A DNA stretch of 64,000 nt, taken from Blumeriella jaapii. Its lineage: Eukaryota; Ascomycota; Leotiomycetes; Helotiales; Drepanopezizaceae. This document shows, piece after piece, positions 21,006-33,871 of this stretch (within the stretch, counting starts at the first letter, position 1; each line of letters begins with the position of its first letter). The notes below the pieces were generated by a model. That model saw only the letters and a program-made list of their open reading frames with translations. It did no database searches and had not been told where the DNA came from. Where the stretch lies: assembly GCA_009599575.1 (NCBI GenBank), contig VWND01000013.1:62001-126000 (forward strand). The letters are read 5' to 3'. Both the position numbers and the translations under genes were made by a program.

Positions 21006-23300
21006 GGTCGGGACCAGCGAGATTTAAGGCGATCGGAACGTTAAAATATGCTACGAGGCAGCAGTTTTTAAAATTCCGAATAATTAAAACAGCGAAATAA
21101 AAGCCGGGATGCATTTTGAAAATTTATTAAATAAAACTGTAAAATATATTAGCGAAAAAAATTATAGGCGCTTTTTGAATTTTAATCAGTCGGAAATAAT
21201 ATTTATATATAGCTATTTTTTTTTTATAAAATGCAGCAGTGGCTTGTTTTTTCCGTTATAAAATTTTATATAATTAACGAATTCGCAGCTTAATTTAAAT
21301 AGATTTTAAAATACATTTTCGGTCGAAAAGCTAGAAAAGTCGGCTTTTGAAAATATTTGTTATTTTTATTTTTTTTTGTTTTAGTCGAATTTTATGGTCG
21401 CGCTAAAGATTTTAAAATCTGCTTTAAAATTCGCGTAGCCCAGGTAAATTTTAATATACGCTTAAATAATTTTCGCAGTTTTTCGTCGGAATATAAATTA
21501 GTTATTAAAATTTCGAATACGTCGTAATCCGAATTTTTAATAATAGCGAATCGATTAGCGAGGCCGATAACGTCGATTTTTTTTATAATTAAATCGTAAT
21601 ACGCCGCGTAATAACGTATATAAAAATAGCAGAATTTACCGTTTTTTTTGGCGTTAACGTTATTCGTAAAAACGAAATTAAAAAATCGAAGTTTTTTAAC
21701 GAAAAAAAATTCGAATAAAAACGGGTTATCGTTTTCAAAAGTTTTTTTTATTTATTTCGGCGTATTATATTTGCAATTTTCCGAAAAAAGCTTAATTTAG
21801 TTTTCGTTCGAAGCAAAAAAAAAAAAAGTAACGGATTTATTTGATTTTTATATAAAAATATCGAAGTAAAACTTTTAAATCGTTTCGTCGTCGAAAGCGA
21901 AAGTTTTAAATAAAATAATTTAATTTTATATTTTTTGTATAATTTTTTCCGCGATAATTTCGATATTTTTTTTAGGTTTTTTCGGTCGAATCGTATAATA
22001 ATCGAGATTTTAAATGCGTTTATTAAAATCTAAAATATTAGCGATAATAATACGACGTTTTTAAACGCAGCAAGCGTTTTTAATATTTGCGTATTTAATT
22101 TCGAAAAATCAGATTTAAAATCGTTTAAATTTTTTTTTTTCGAAATACCGGAGTTTTTTAAATTTGATTTTGTAAAATCGTCGCGTTTTTTATTAATTAG
22201 CTTAAAAGTTATAATTCGGCGTCGATTACCGGCTGTTTTTATTCGCGATGCTTTTTTTGCTAACGACGCGAATAGTTTTTTTTTCCGAATAAAAAAGATT
22301 TCGAAAATATCGGCGCGTTTTTTTACGTTTTTTTTTTTTATTTTTTCCGAAATCGTTTTTATAAATATAATAGATTTTTTGGATTCGAATAAGCGGTTAT
22401 TTGCTATTACGTTTTTGGTTTCGTTTTCGAATTCGTTTTCGATAATTAAAAATAAAAATCGTCGAATTATTTTAGCTGTTTTAAAAATATTAATTGCTAC
22501 CGCGTATATTTTTTCGAATTAAACGAAAATAATATTAGCTTTTTCGTTTCGTCGTTGTAAATTTGAAATATCGGAATAGCGTCGTTTTTTTTTCGGTATA
22601 AAAATATCGTATTTAGCGACGCTTAGTTTTTTATTTTAAAAAAAAATCAGATTTAAAATTTCGCAGCCGATTAAAACTTTTTTTGGCGATTATATAACGT
22701 CGTCGACCAATTTGCAAACAGCTGTAAAAAAGCTTATAAATCTGCGGGCCTTTGGGTTGTTGGCTTTCAGGGCTTGCGTTTTAAAAATATAAGCGTTTAA
22801 TATTTAGATTTTTTTTTTAATAAAAATAATAATTTCGAAAAGGCGAGCGAAATGCCGAAATAAAATAATACCGGTGATTTTGCTAAAAACGTATTTTTAA
22901 ATATTTTTTTTTTATTAATTTGGCAAAAAGCGTAAAATTCGGTTTGTTATTTTTTTTTTATTATTTCGAATTTTTTTTACTTCGGCGAAAGCTTTTGAAA
23001 CGTTATCGTAATTTAGCAGAAATTTGTCGTAATTAAAACTTTTGCGAACGAATTTAATTTTAACGAAGTTTTCGTAATCGAATAAAAATTCGTTAACGTT
23101 TTCAGTTATTATATCGAATTGTTTTATAAATGTTTTTACGAAAGCTGTTTATTAATTTGAAATAGCGGTATTATATATTTGTTTAAATTCGAAAAGATTG
23201 CGTATAATAATTCCGTTTTAAAATAAATTAAAAATAAATTTGCTAGATTTAATAACGCTTTATTTAAAAAACGATATAATATCGATAAATTCATTAATTA
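21006..23300 (-). pseudogene. B-2 ORF3, 5' two-thirds
   Basis: This aligns along its length with B-1 17372-19667, reversed. The basic stretch at about 22190-22510 repeats the Lys/Arg-rich segment of B-1 with substitutions in the same frame. No start codon can be fixed: the three copies differ around the expected beginning (B-2 near 23290-23310 reads ATTAATGAAT where the others read ATTAACAAAC). The function is unknown, as for B-1. Confidence 0.6.
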
Positions 23301-23800
23301 AAAGAATATATTATATTTATTAAAAAATGGTTGGGAAAAAGTACGAGGATTATAAAATATTTATATTTAAAAATCAAAGGAATTCGTATATTATTTTTTT
23401 AATAAATTATAATTATTTAAATAAACATCCGTTCAGAACAACGAAAAAAGTAAATAATACAGAAAAAAGCAAATAATAAAATGTATAAAAAATAGTTTTC
23501 GTAAAAAGTGCGAATAATATAAATATATTAAACATGCGGTTTAAATATATATAAAACTTTTGTTTTGATAAACAAAAATATAATTAAATAAAAAAAAATA
23601 CAGTAAGTGTTTTTAATAATATAAAAAAAGGTTTTAAAAATAAACAGTGTATATAAAACAGAATAATTAGATTGTATACAAGCAAGCAAAACAAAAATAA
23701 TAAAATAATATATAATAAAAAAGAAAACAATAAATAATAAAAATAATAAAATAATTAGTAAATAATTTTATAAGCATTTTTCTTTTTTTCGGTTATAAAT
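23300..23800. other. AT-rich spacer of B-2
   Basis: Counterpart of 16860-17371 in B-1. It consists of A/T runs with no supportable frame or site. Confidence 0.5.
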
Positions 23801-26800
23801 GGAATTACGATTTAAATTATGCTTTTAGCAGCGGGATTATCGTTCGGTCGTTTTTAAATTTTTTCAAAAGGTTTTTTTTTTTCAAAAATATAATCGCTTT
23901 GGTCGGAATCGTCGTCGGATTCGCTGGAATCGGAATCGCTGTTTAAATTAAAATTTATAAAATAAATTTGCTGGTTTTTTTTATAAAATCGTTTTAATCG
24001 GTTGGCGGCGAACGTTTTTTTTTAGTTTTGTTTTATCGAATTTCGTAAGCTTGTAATAATTTTTATTTAATTCGGTTTCGTATATTTCGTAAAATCCGAG
24101 CTATTTATAATTAACTTTAATATCGGCCGATTTGTTAATAACGCGCTAGACGTCGTAAATTAAAATTAAATTTTTTTTTTTGATTAGCGTTTTTTTTAAA
24201 ACTTTAGTTTTATTCCAAACTTTTTTAACTGCTTTTTTATATTTTTTTTTTTTTAATTTTTTTTTTTATATTTATATCGCGGTAATTTAACTGTTTAAAT
24301 TTTATTATTAATAGATTTGCTTTCGTTTTTATTTTAACCACGTTATAAAACTTTTATACAAGCCATTTTATTTCCAAAAATAATCGAGCGTTTTTGCCGT
24401 ATTAAATAAAAAATAAAATTATTTTAATAAAAGCGTGTATATATATGCGTATAGCAAAAAGCATTTTCGAAACGTTCCGCGATTAACGCTTATAATCTTT
24501 TCGAATAGCTTTTAAAAAGCCGTTAAAAATATTTTTATAATTTTATTCCACGGATCCGTTGCTTTTCGAATTATAAGCTAAAATTTAAATATATTGGATT
24601 TTGTATTTTTTTATAAAAGTCTTAATAACGCTTTTATTTTCGGATTTATTATCGACGTTTAATTTATTAAATAAACCGTATCGATATATAACGTTTTTTC
24701 AAAAAAAGATCGCTATAATTTCGAAAATAGCGTTTCGGAAAAGTCGTTTTTTAAGCTATTTAAACAAATCGTCGATAGAGAATACGAAATACGTATATTC
24801 GCGGTCGGTAATCGGTACGCGTGTAACGTCGAAATTGATTTTTTTTTAAATTTCAAAAAATCACGTCGGATATAATAAGTTTTTTTTTCGGCCAAGCTTT
24901 CGTTTTTAGCAAAAAATGTAATTTTTAACGAAAGCTTTGCAGTTTTCGAAGTATTTTTTTTATTAGAAATTATTTTTAATTCGGTAATAAATGGTTTTAA
25001 TTTTTTTATAAAATATTTTTTCGTAAGCTTTTTTTATAATTTGAAATTTGTTAGCTTTGTTGTTTATTATTAATTGTTTTTAATATATATTGTTTTTTAT
25101 TTCGTATAGCTTTTTATCGGCTAAAATATAATCGAAAGCCTGGTTTTTAAATAATTTAAATTAATAATTTAACACGTTAAATAGTTTAAATAAAATAATT
25201 AAATAATATACGATTAAATAAAAATCTTCGGTTTCGTAATTATCGATTAAAAATTTATTTTCGTCGTTAATCGGTTTATTCCGATCGTTTTCGATTAAAT
25301 CCATTCGCGGTGCTAGCCGAAATAATAACGCGAATGCTTTTTCGGCCCGAAAATTAATGTTTTTTATTCGCGGTGCTAGCCGAAATAACAACGCGAATAA
25401 TTTCGGTTTTATAAAATCTAAAACGTAAATAGCGAAATAATCGATTTCGTTAGCGATTTATTCGTCGATATTTTATTCGTTTTATTTAGCGAAATCAAAC
25501 GAATAAAAACGTTTTCGTTTGAAAAAGCCGTTTGCCGCTGTATTAATTATGCTTTTAATATATTTAATTTCGAAGTTTATAAATCGCATTCAGGCTATTT
25601 AATTAATAACGAGCGCTTTTGATAGATTATTAGCTTTTTTATTTAATTAATCGATAAAAACTTTTGCGTTTGTTTTTAAAATAAAATATACGTCGTAGAA
25701 TTCGCTTTTTATTTTTTTTATTGTTTTAAAAACGCTTCGATATTTTCGTTTAATAGCATCGTAGCGTGCTTTCGCGAAAAATTATAAACCGCCTTCGAAT
25801 CGTAAAAAATGCCGTTTTTTATTTTCGTCGATTTGTTATAATACAGCTTTTCAACCGAAAATATTGGCGTCGATAATTAAAATGATTTTGCGTTTGGATT
25901 GTAATCGATTCGTATAAGCGATAAAACCGATAAAAAATCGTTTTTAAAAATTTTTATAATTTTACTTTGCTTTTTTTTTTAAACGAAATCGACTTTTTTT
26001 TTTATCGTAGCGTAAATAAATGCAATTTTTTAAAAAAAGTTTTTAATTTAATTGCGATAATAAATTATAACGCTAATAAAAGCTTTAGTTTCGGTAATGT
26101 TTTTATATTTTTTTTATTCGCAGATTTTTTTGATTTTTTTTTGTTAAAAATGGCGGCTAGCGTTATTAATTATATAACTAACGATATTTATTTCGGATAT
26201 GCAAAATTTTAATCGAAGGCTAATAATAGCTTTGGCTTTTTCGAAACAGATTATAATTTTATCGATATTTTAAATATGTTTTATTATATAACGTCGAATT
26301 TTAAAAAAAAAAATTTATTATTATAATATAATTTAAAACTTTTTATTCCGACGTCGTTAACGTAAAACAAAGCAATATCGAAAATATAAATTATAAGGAT
26401 TTTATATACGATTTTTATAAATTAAGCGATTAAATTAATGGCTTTTATAAGTATTTTCGTTATGCGTAATAAACCGATCGGAATTTAAATTACTATTATA
26501 TTTCGAAATCGTAAATTAAATATTAAATAATCGTAGTCGGAAAACAAATCGAAAAAAAAAGCGATCGTTAATTTTGCGAATTCGTTCGAAAATTAATCGA
26601 CGTTGAATAGCACGTTAGCGTTTCGTATCGTTATTTTGTTTATTTCGACGATTGCGATAATAAATTTATAAATGTTATTTTTTTTTTGTAACGATAAACT
26701 ATTTGTTTTTATATAAGCCGTAGCAAAATTCGAAGATTTTTTGCTTAATTCGTTTTTTTAGCATTTCGATTATTTTATTTTAAAAAGCTTTAAAAACTGA

Positions 26801-27452
26801 AAAAGTTTTTTTTTGCTAGGCTTTATAAAACACGGTTTTAATATCGATATAAAACGTAACGTTAAAACTGAATTGGCTTATTTCGGTAAAATCGAATGCT
26901 ATAGCTTTTTTTCGGTTGCGTAAAACTTCGTATAATACTTTTTTTTTTTTTAGCAAAAATCAAGTTTCGATTATTAAATTATTAAATCGTTTTTTTGTAA
27001 ATCGGCTGCCAGATAATAAATTGAAAAATCGGCCGGTGATAAGTTTTTCGAGCTCGTTAATAATTAATTAAAATAGTTTTATTATTTTATTTTTTTTAAA
27101 TTAATCGTTTATTTTTCCGAAAATATTTTTATCGGATTCGTTAAGATTTACGAATCGTATTTTATTAGTTTTACGCTTGTAAAAAGCGCTGATATTAATA
27201 TAAAAAAGTAGAATATATAAATCGGATTTTTTTAATACGAAAACGAAATCTTCGAAACTTTTATTTTCGAATTAATAATTAAACATATTAATATTAATTA
27301 ATTTTATTCGCGATGCTATTTCGATTAATAACGTAAATGCTTTTAGCTGAGTATTTTCCAGGTTTTGTTATAGCTTAGCGTTTATTTTAAAACTAAAGCC
27401 GGCTATTCGTTTTTCGATAAAACGTCGATTAAAAAGATTTTGTCGCCGGCGA
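23800..27452 (-). pseudogene. pol: B-2 pol remnant: integrase, RNase H, RT
   Basis: On the minus strand from right to left: RT with Tyr-Val-Asn-Asp-Val-Gly-Ile-Lys (box at 26353-26364), RNase H (about 25450-25880), then integrase (about 24100-25000). It ends in the acidic Ser/Asp tail near 23890-23940. In this copy the residue after Asn-Asp-Val is Gly, where B-1 and B-3 have Glu, which fits a RIP-type Gly to Glu change in those two. The right end is split by A-2 at 27452, in the linker between protease and RT. Stops are frequent, and no frame exceeds about 80 codons. Confidence 0.86.
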
Positions 27453-27716
27453 TGTGACGATCTAATCAGTCGAAGGGCTGGGAGATCAGTCAACTGGTCG
27501 CCGTGTTTATATGGTATGAGAAACGAGCCTTTGGTTTTGTAACAAAAATATTCATTTAGAATCAACAACTGCAGAAGGCAGAAGTTGTTAAAAAAAAAGC
27601 CTTATATATATAAATAATTTCTATAGTTGATAAGGAGATTTATCAAAAAACTAAGAAGCTTGCAGTTATACGTAGTTGCTGGGGTGACGCGAGGGGCAAA
27701 CGAGTGAGTCGTTATA
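27453..27716 (-). repeat. A-2 3' LTR (264 bp)
   Basis: On the plus strand it starts with an intact TGTGACGATCTAATCAGTCG, which is the outer end of the element. It ends in a mutated GTCGTTATA at the inner end. Confidence 0.95.
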
Positions 27717-29500
27717 TTACCCTTTCGTTCGAAAAAAACGCGTTCTCGAGCTTTTATTTATTGGTACGTCGCTATCCAAATAATCGTACGAATTTAAATT
27801 TTCGGAATACGCTTTCAGCCAGTTTATAAGTTTTGCAGAAGGACCGGAAAGCTTTTTATGCGCCAAATAAAAATCGCGCATTTTTAAAAAAGCGTATATA
27901 AAGTCAGACGCGGAGTATTACGTAAGATTTTTATTTAAGCTTATTTAAAAAGCTTTGTATTAAAAGGTTTTCCGTTGCATTCGATAAGCGATTAATTTTT
28001 CGATTTCGTATTTAAGCTTATTAGTTATATTAATAAATTTAAAGGCTGGATTAACCTGATCTGAAAGCGCGTTGTTAGCTGTTTTACGCAATTAACTAGC
28101 GTAAAAAACTGGGTGTACGTTTATAATATTAAAAAGGTTTAGCTTAAAAGCGTTGTCGAAAATTTTGGCTATAATTTTGAAAGGGCCGTTTATAGGATTG
28201 TCGAGCTTGCGAAAGGGCCGGGAAATCGGAAATAGACGCATATCGAGCCAAACGTAATCGTTAACGTTAAAATCGATCGCGCGGCGAAATTTATTCGCAT
28301 TTTTTTTTATTTTGTCGTGGGTTTATTAAAAGTGCGATTTGGCAAGGTTTTAAGCGTCGTAATAGCGGCGAGCGTACGCACGAGCTTCGTTTGCGTTTAG
28401 CTTAAATAAAAGATTAAAAAAAAGGAAAGTATCGAGCTTTCAGTTTTAATTGGTATAAAAAGTATAATCGTATATAATTTTAAAAAATAAAAGGCTATTT
28501 AGATTCTCGTAAAAAAGGATTATTTAAACGAAATTTATTATTAGAAAAAATTCGTTTTAATCGTTTTGGTAAAAATTTACGAAAAGTCGAAAGCGTTTTT
28601 GCAGATATTGGTTGTAAATTTCGGTTTGACCGTCGGTTTTAAAATAAGCGGCTGTCGAAAGTTTTAATTGCGTACCGAGTATTTTGTTTAATTCAAATCA
28701 GAAAGTAAATTAATATTAAAGGTTACGATCGCTAATAATACTTTTTGAAAAGCTAAAATACTTATATACGTGAAATATATATAATTTGGCGAGGTTTCGA
28801 GCGTTGATATTTTTATAATAAAAAATCGAAATAGTTTGCTTAAAAAAGCGATTTATTATTACGAATACGTTATCGTAATCGTATTTATTTTTATTAAAAT
28901 TGCAAAAGTTTATTATAACGTGCTTTCAAAAATGATTAAAAACAGAAAAAGGCTAAAAAAAGCCGGGAGGCTTATTTTTTAAAATAAAACTTTTTCGATA
29001 AACGTAACAGTTGCGATAATATTGTTTTACGAAAGCTATTATACTTTGCTAATAATATTGGTCCGAAAGCAATTGCGTAGTTTTGCGAGCGTTGAAATAA
29101 GCGATAAAAATTTGGTCGTATATTTTTCGTATAAAAGCCAAACGAAAATAATCGACGTTTGGTATTATTAAGCGATTATAATATAACAGCAGATCGCGTT
29201 TAAATATATACGAAGTGTTATTAGCGTCGTTTTTTTTCGTAGCGTTTTATACAGCTTTTTTTTCGAAAGATTATTAAGCTGCTAGCTGTGCGATTAGCGT
29301 GAAAAAGCTAATTAACGATACGAAATACGAAAAAAAAATCAGCTATTTTAACGATAAAAACAGCTGTTTCGAAAGCCGTAAAAAATCGAAGTTTTTTAGT
29401 TAAAAAGCGGTGATCGATCTGATCGGTTCGAAAAAGGGTTTGCAAGCGCTGAGTGCGTTTAAAAAAGTTTTAGCGATCGAATTCGTTCGTACGACGTATT
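27717..29500 (-). pseudogene. pol: A-2 chromodomain and integrase remnant
   Basis: Read leftwards, the minus strand repeats A-1 11000-12037: integrase with HHCC and DDE segments (about 28050-29500), the GPY/F-like part (about 28170-28290), then the chromodomain (about 27830-27990). The purine run GAAAGGG directly before the 3' LTR (27717-27727, minus) matches the A-1 polypurine tract. The copy is more fragmented than A-1. Confidence 0.85.
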
Positions 29501-29639
29501 AGTACGTTAGCCAAAAGATTGTATTTATTTGATTTGTACGTAATAAAAAAATTATAATCGGCGAAAAGCTCGGTCCAGCGTGCTTATCGAGCGTTCAAAA
29601 GTTTAGAAATTATAAAATATTCTAAGGCTTTATAATTAA

Positions 29640-31150
29640 TAATTATTTTGATTTAATAAATTAAGCTAGCTAGTTTAATACGAAAATTGCTTAAAAATTT
29701 TATAATTGCGAATATTTTTTTATCGTATACGACGTAATTTAGTTTTGCGAAAGTTATAATTTTGCTAAAATAAGCGATTGAAAGCCAATCGTCGTTATGA
29801 AATTGCGAAAGCATAAAAGCTATTACGCCGTCGGAAGCGTTAGTTTTTAATATACAAAAAAAGTTTTGCTTATAATATTATAAAACTGGTATAATAATAA
29901 AAGCTAGTATAAAAAGGTCGAAATTCTTTTGACATTTAGAAATAAAATTGTAAAAAACGTTAGCTTTGATTAAATAAACCAAAGGCTTTGTAATTATATC
30001 GTAGTTTCGAATAAAACGTCGGTAAAAGTTATAAAAACTAAAAAAGCTTTGTACATTTTTTATAATAGTAAAAGGCTTTTAATAGGCGACCACGGAGATT
30101 TTTTTTAGGTTTACTTTTAAATTTTTAATAAAAATAATAAAGTTTAAGTAACGGATTCGAATAACGTTAAATTTAGATTTTCGAAAATCGGCCTATAATT
30201 CAGCGTTAGCGAGCTTTTAAAACACTTTGCGAACGTATATAACGTGTTTTAAAAGATCGGACGAATAAATAAAAATGTTATTTAAATATGCAATGCAAAT
30301 CGTTTAAATAATCGAAAAAAACGTTGTTTATATAGCGTTGATAAATTGCGGGTTTATTAATAAAGCCAAAAGATAGCATCTTGCATTTATAAGCGTCGTA
30401 ACGCGTACGAAACGTTGTTAATTTTTTACTGGCGGAATTTATTCGAATTTTATAAAAGGCTTAACGAATATCGAGCTTTGTAAAAATTCGTGCTTTCGAA
30501 AAACGAGCAAAGATTTTATCGATAAAAGAAAAAAGATAGCGATTTTTGCGAATAATATTATTAAAAGCTCGATAATCGATACAAAAACGCAATAAACCGT
30601 CGGATTTTTTGGCGAAAAGTATTAAAGCAGCGAAAAAAGCGGTGGAAAATTCGATAAAGTTTTTATTAAAGTTATTTTACAAATAGATTTTAATAATTTC
30701 GAATTTTAAAATCGATATTTTGTATAAAAAAATATATTTTAGCTTTTTTTTATTTATAATAAATTCGATTTTGTGGTCGTAAGGCCGGTAAAAAGCTAGT
30801 TCGTTACTGGCGGCTTTCGAAAACACGTGTTCGAGGTTTTTGTACTTCGAAAAAAAAAATTCGAAAAAAGGTTTATTCGAAATTAGCTTTGCTAAGCTGG
30901 TTAAAAAGGTCGAAATCGATATTTTATTAATTTTGAAACGTTCGAAAAAAGTATGAAATTAAATCTTAAAAAAAATGTTATACGTAAGGTCGTTTAGTAT
31001 TTTGTCGATCTCGTACAAAAAGGTTAAAAACATTTTAACTGCTTTTTTTCTGAAAATCAGCTTAAAAGCGTATATAATAATCTGGCAAATGGAAATTGGA
31101 TAAGCAGTAGGTTAAAAGATTCGTTTTCGAATTAATCGTTTGAAAGGTTT
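29640..31150 (-). pseudogene. pol: A-2 reverse transcriptase-RNase H remnant
   Basis: RNase H lies at about 29660-29990 and RT at about 30150-30870 on the minus strand. The catalytic box is Tyr-Leu-Asn-Asn (30277-30288), the same double Asn as in A-1. Stretches matching the Thr-Lys-Leu-Asp-Ile-Arg and Tyr-Arg-Ala-Phe-Asn boxes are readable near 30460-30580. Confidence 0.88.
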
Positions 31151-31774
31151 AGAAAAAGATTGCTTATTTGAATTATCGATTATATTAAATTGAAAGGCTA
31201 TCGCGGCGAAAACTTTTTTTCGGTTTTTAATATAATTGTTTTTCGTAGAACGAGAAAGCTGTTTTAACGAAGGAAAAAAAGAAAAAGAAAAAGAAATAAT
31301 AAAAAAGGAATCGTCAGCCTAAAAAGGTAGTGGTATGATTTTTTGTATTATTCTATTAGCGTCGCTATCGAAATTGGCACCGCGAATAAAATTCGATTTT
31401 TTCGCGTTTCGCACAGCGTCGTAAATCTGTCATAATTGGTCAAGATTTTTATCACGTTTTACAGCGTCGTTTTAATAGCGAGATTAAATTTTTCGGAAGT
31501 GTAAATAAGAGATTTTAATACAACGAGCGTAAAAGGCTATAGGAGGATAAAACTTCGGCTAATAAAATTTGCGTTTATTATAATTTAGTAAAACTTAGTA
31601 TTCGGCCAATTAAGCTTTTTTTAAAATTATATTATGATTTCCGAGATTAGTAATTAAAAAAAAAGTAAACGATTATATTCGGTTGTTAATAATAAAATTA
31701 AAAAGCGTAAAATATGTAATTAAATGGCTACGAGTTTTATTATACTTTTTTACAGGAAAAAAAGCCGGAAGAAA

Positions 31775-31957
31775 TTAAATTAAAAGTTTTAAAAAAAAAG
31801 AAAAAAATTTGATTAGCGCCGAATCGATTAACGCATAACCGTTCGTTTTAAAATCGGCGAGCGCTTTTATTTTATACGAAAAGCTATTTTTAGTAAATAT
31901 AACGGGAATTATTAATAAATCGTTATTAAAAAGCTTCCGAACGTTAAAATAACGCAT
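31775..31957 (-). pseudogene. A-2 protease remnant
   Basis: A 60-codon open stretch nearly identical to that of A-1, with the same Asp-Ser-Ala-Leu-Ile motif. It is preceded by Ala-Leu-Ala-Asp-Phe-Lys-Thr-Asn-Gly-Tyr. Conservation of an open frame here in two RIP-damaged copies suggests few mutable CpA/TpG sites rather than function. Confidence 0.6.
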
Positions 31958-31959
31958 AT

Positions 31960-33600
31960 CGCGTAATACGCTTAAAAAAAAGGTTTTGCTTAGGCCTGGG
32001 CGTTTTCTCGACTGGCGGAAGGGTTTTTAATTTTCTCGTATGCATTTTGAAAATCGTTTAAAAAAGGGTTTTCGTTTTTATTATTATTATTAAAAAGCGA
32101 ATTTTCGGCCGGTTCGATCTCGTTTACATTTATCAGCTTAGAAAGGTTTTTAAATAAAACCGAGGGTCGGTCCGTAAAAAGTCGTGCAAATTAGCTTTTT
32201 TAAATTTTTTAATATAAAATAAAAAGCGAGCGTTGTCGTTGGTCCGATCGAAAAAAAAAAACGCTAAAAAAAGCGTTTTGGCGTGGAAAAAAAAGAAAAA
32301 CAGCAGGAGGCTAAAAAGCTTATGAAACATTTAAACGACTTTCGTACGTACGATTTAATTCGTAATACGCTTTGGTTAAGGATCTATCATTTTGATAAAT
32401 GGTAAATTTGGTTGAAAAGCGACTCGCGTATAAAATTCGTTTAGCTAATTGATTTTGTTTTTTTTATCGAACGGCGGTAAGCCAATTTTTAAAAGTCGTT
32501 ATACGCGCTTATTTCAAATGCAGCTTTTTTTGTAAACGCTTTAATATTTTATCGCGAAAAGCGTTTCGAAGCTGTTTGTCAGTTCGTATTTAAACGTTCG
32601 CTGCGAAAATGAAAAATCGCAGGTAAAATCGCTAAAAATCGTCGTGCGTATTTATTACAAATATTTTAAATTCGTTTTCGGCTTTTTAAACGTTTAAAAA
32701 ATCGGCCAGAAAATCGGCGACCTTTTTTATTAATTTTTCGGAAAATGTAAAATCGGAACGGTTTAAAATACGCGGGGTCAGAAACTTTTTTGCTACGCTT
32801 TCGGTTTGATCGAATATATAATTTTTGCGAAATCGATCGCTAGCGAAATAATTATAATAAAGTTCGAAATTATCGAAAACTTTAGTTTTTTAATGGCGTG
32901 TTTTGTAATTTTTATTATTATTTAATTTAAATTTAAGATTCGGAACGCGTTTTATACGAGCTAATCGAAAATTAGTAAATAAATGGGAATTATAGCGTTT
33001 AAAAGGCGCGCTAAGATTTTGGCCGTTATAAAAAGATTTAAAAAAAGTTCGCGAAAAGCGTAGAAATTGGTTTGCAGCGTTTGTTAGTTGAAATGAAACG
33101 TTGCGAAAAAAGAAAGGAGCAGCAGATTCGCGACTGGCGAAAGCACGTTCGATAAATTTTATTAAACGCTTTGATTAAAAGGTTTGTCGCAATCGCATAG
33201 TTTTCAGAAGTTGTCGTTCACGCTTTTGCGCTTTTTTCAGTTGATTTTGCAAGAGTTTTAATTAAACGCTTTTAGCGCTAGGCTGGGAAATAGCAGGCGA
33301 AATGGTTGGCGCTTTGTTTTTTCCTTTGTTTTTTTTTCTTCGGAGGAAGGACTGTTTTTCAGAAAAAAAAGCTTTTGGAGAAGGCTGCTTTTTCGCTGAT
33401 TGAAAAAAGAAAGGTTGAAATGTAATAGCAGAAGCTGAAAAGCTTTGCTAAAAGAAAAATCGTTAAACAAAAGCTATTTTTCGCGAAATGCGAAAATAAG
33501 CCTTTTTACGACCGGTCGATCGCTTTGGTATAACCCGTGAGAAATTCGAAGGAAAAGATAGTTTACGCCGTCGTTAGCGTAGAAAAAAAGTTGTTAATAA
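31960..33600 (-). pseudogene. gag: A-2 gag remnant and leader
   Basis: The minus strand carries the A-1 capsid-like segment (about 32560-32900) and the basic C-terminal part with long purine/pyrimidine runs (about 32100-32330). A second purine-rich tract lies at 33300-33400. The 33480-33600 leader contains GACCGGTCGATCGC, shared with A-1 and A-3. Small open frames on this strand (32133-32330, 33258-33470) lie within gag and are Phe-rich; I do not count them as separate genes. Confidence 0.65.
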
Positions 33601-33866
33601 TATAACGATTTAATTAGTCGAAGGGCTAAAAAATTAGTTAACTGGTCGCCGTGTTTATATAATATAAAAAAAAAGCCTTTGGTTTTGTAACAAAAATATT
33701 TATTTAGAATTAATAACTGCAAAAGGCAGAAGTCGTTAAAAAGAAAAAGCCTTATATATATGAATAGTTTCTATAGTTGATGGGGAGACCCATCAGAAGA
33801 CCAGGGAGCTTGCAGCTATACGTAGTTGCTGGGGTGACGCGAGGGGCAAACGAGTGAGTCGTCACA
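33601..33866 (-). repeat. A-2 5' LTR (266 bp)
   Basis: The inner end (left) is mutated (TATAACGATTTAATTAG) and the outer end (right) intact (GAGTGAGTCGTCACA). The inverted repeats seen in the A-1 LTR are recognisable near 33780-33830. Confidence 0.95.
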
Positions 33867-33871
33867 GGCGA

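Larger units (their letters stand above)
27453..33866 (-). mobile_element. Family A chromodomain Ty3/gypsy element, copy A-2 (full length)
   Basis: A 6414-bp minus-strand element: 3' LTR 27453-27716, 5' LTR 33601-33866, with a perfect duplication GGCGA at 27448-27452 and 33867-33871. The empty site can be read in B-1 (near 13228-13240) and in B-3 (near 56370-56380), both reading continuously through GTCGCC/GGCGAC. It matches A-1 from end to end in gene order and length. Stops are abundant. Confidence 0.96.
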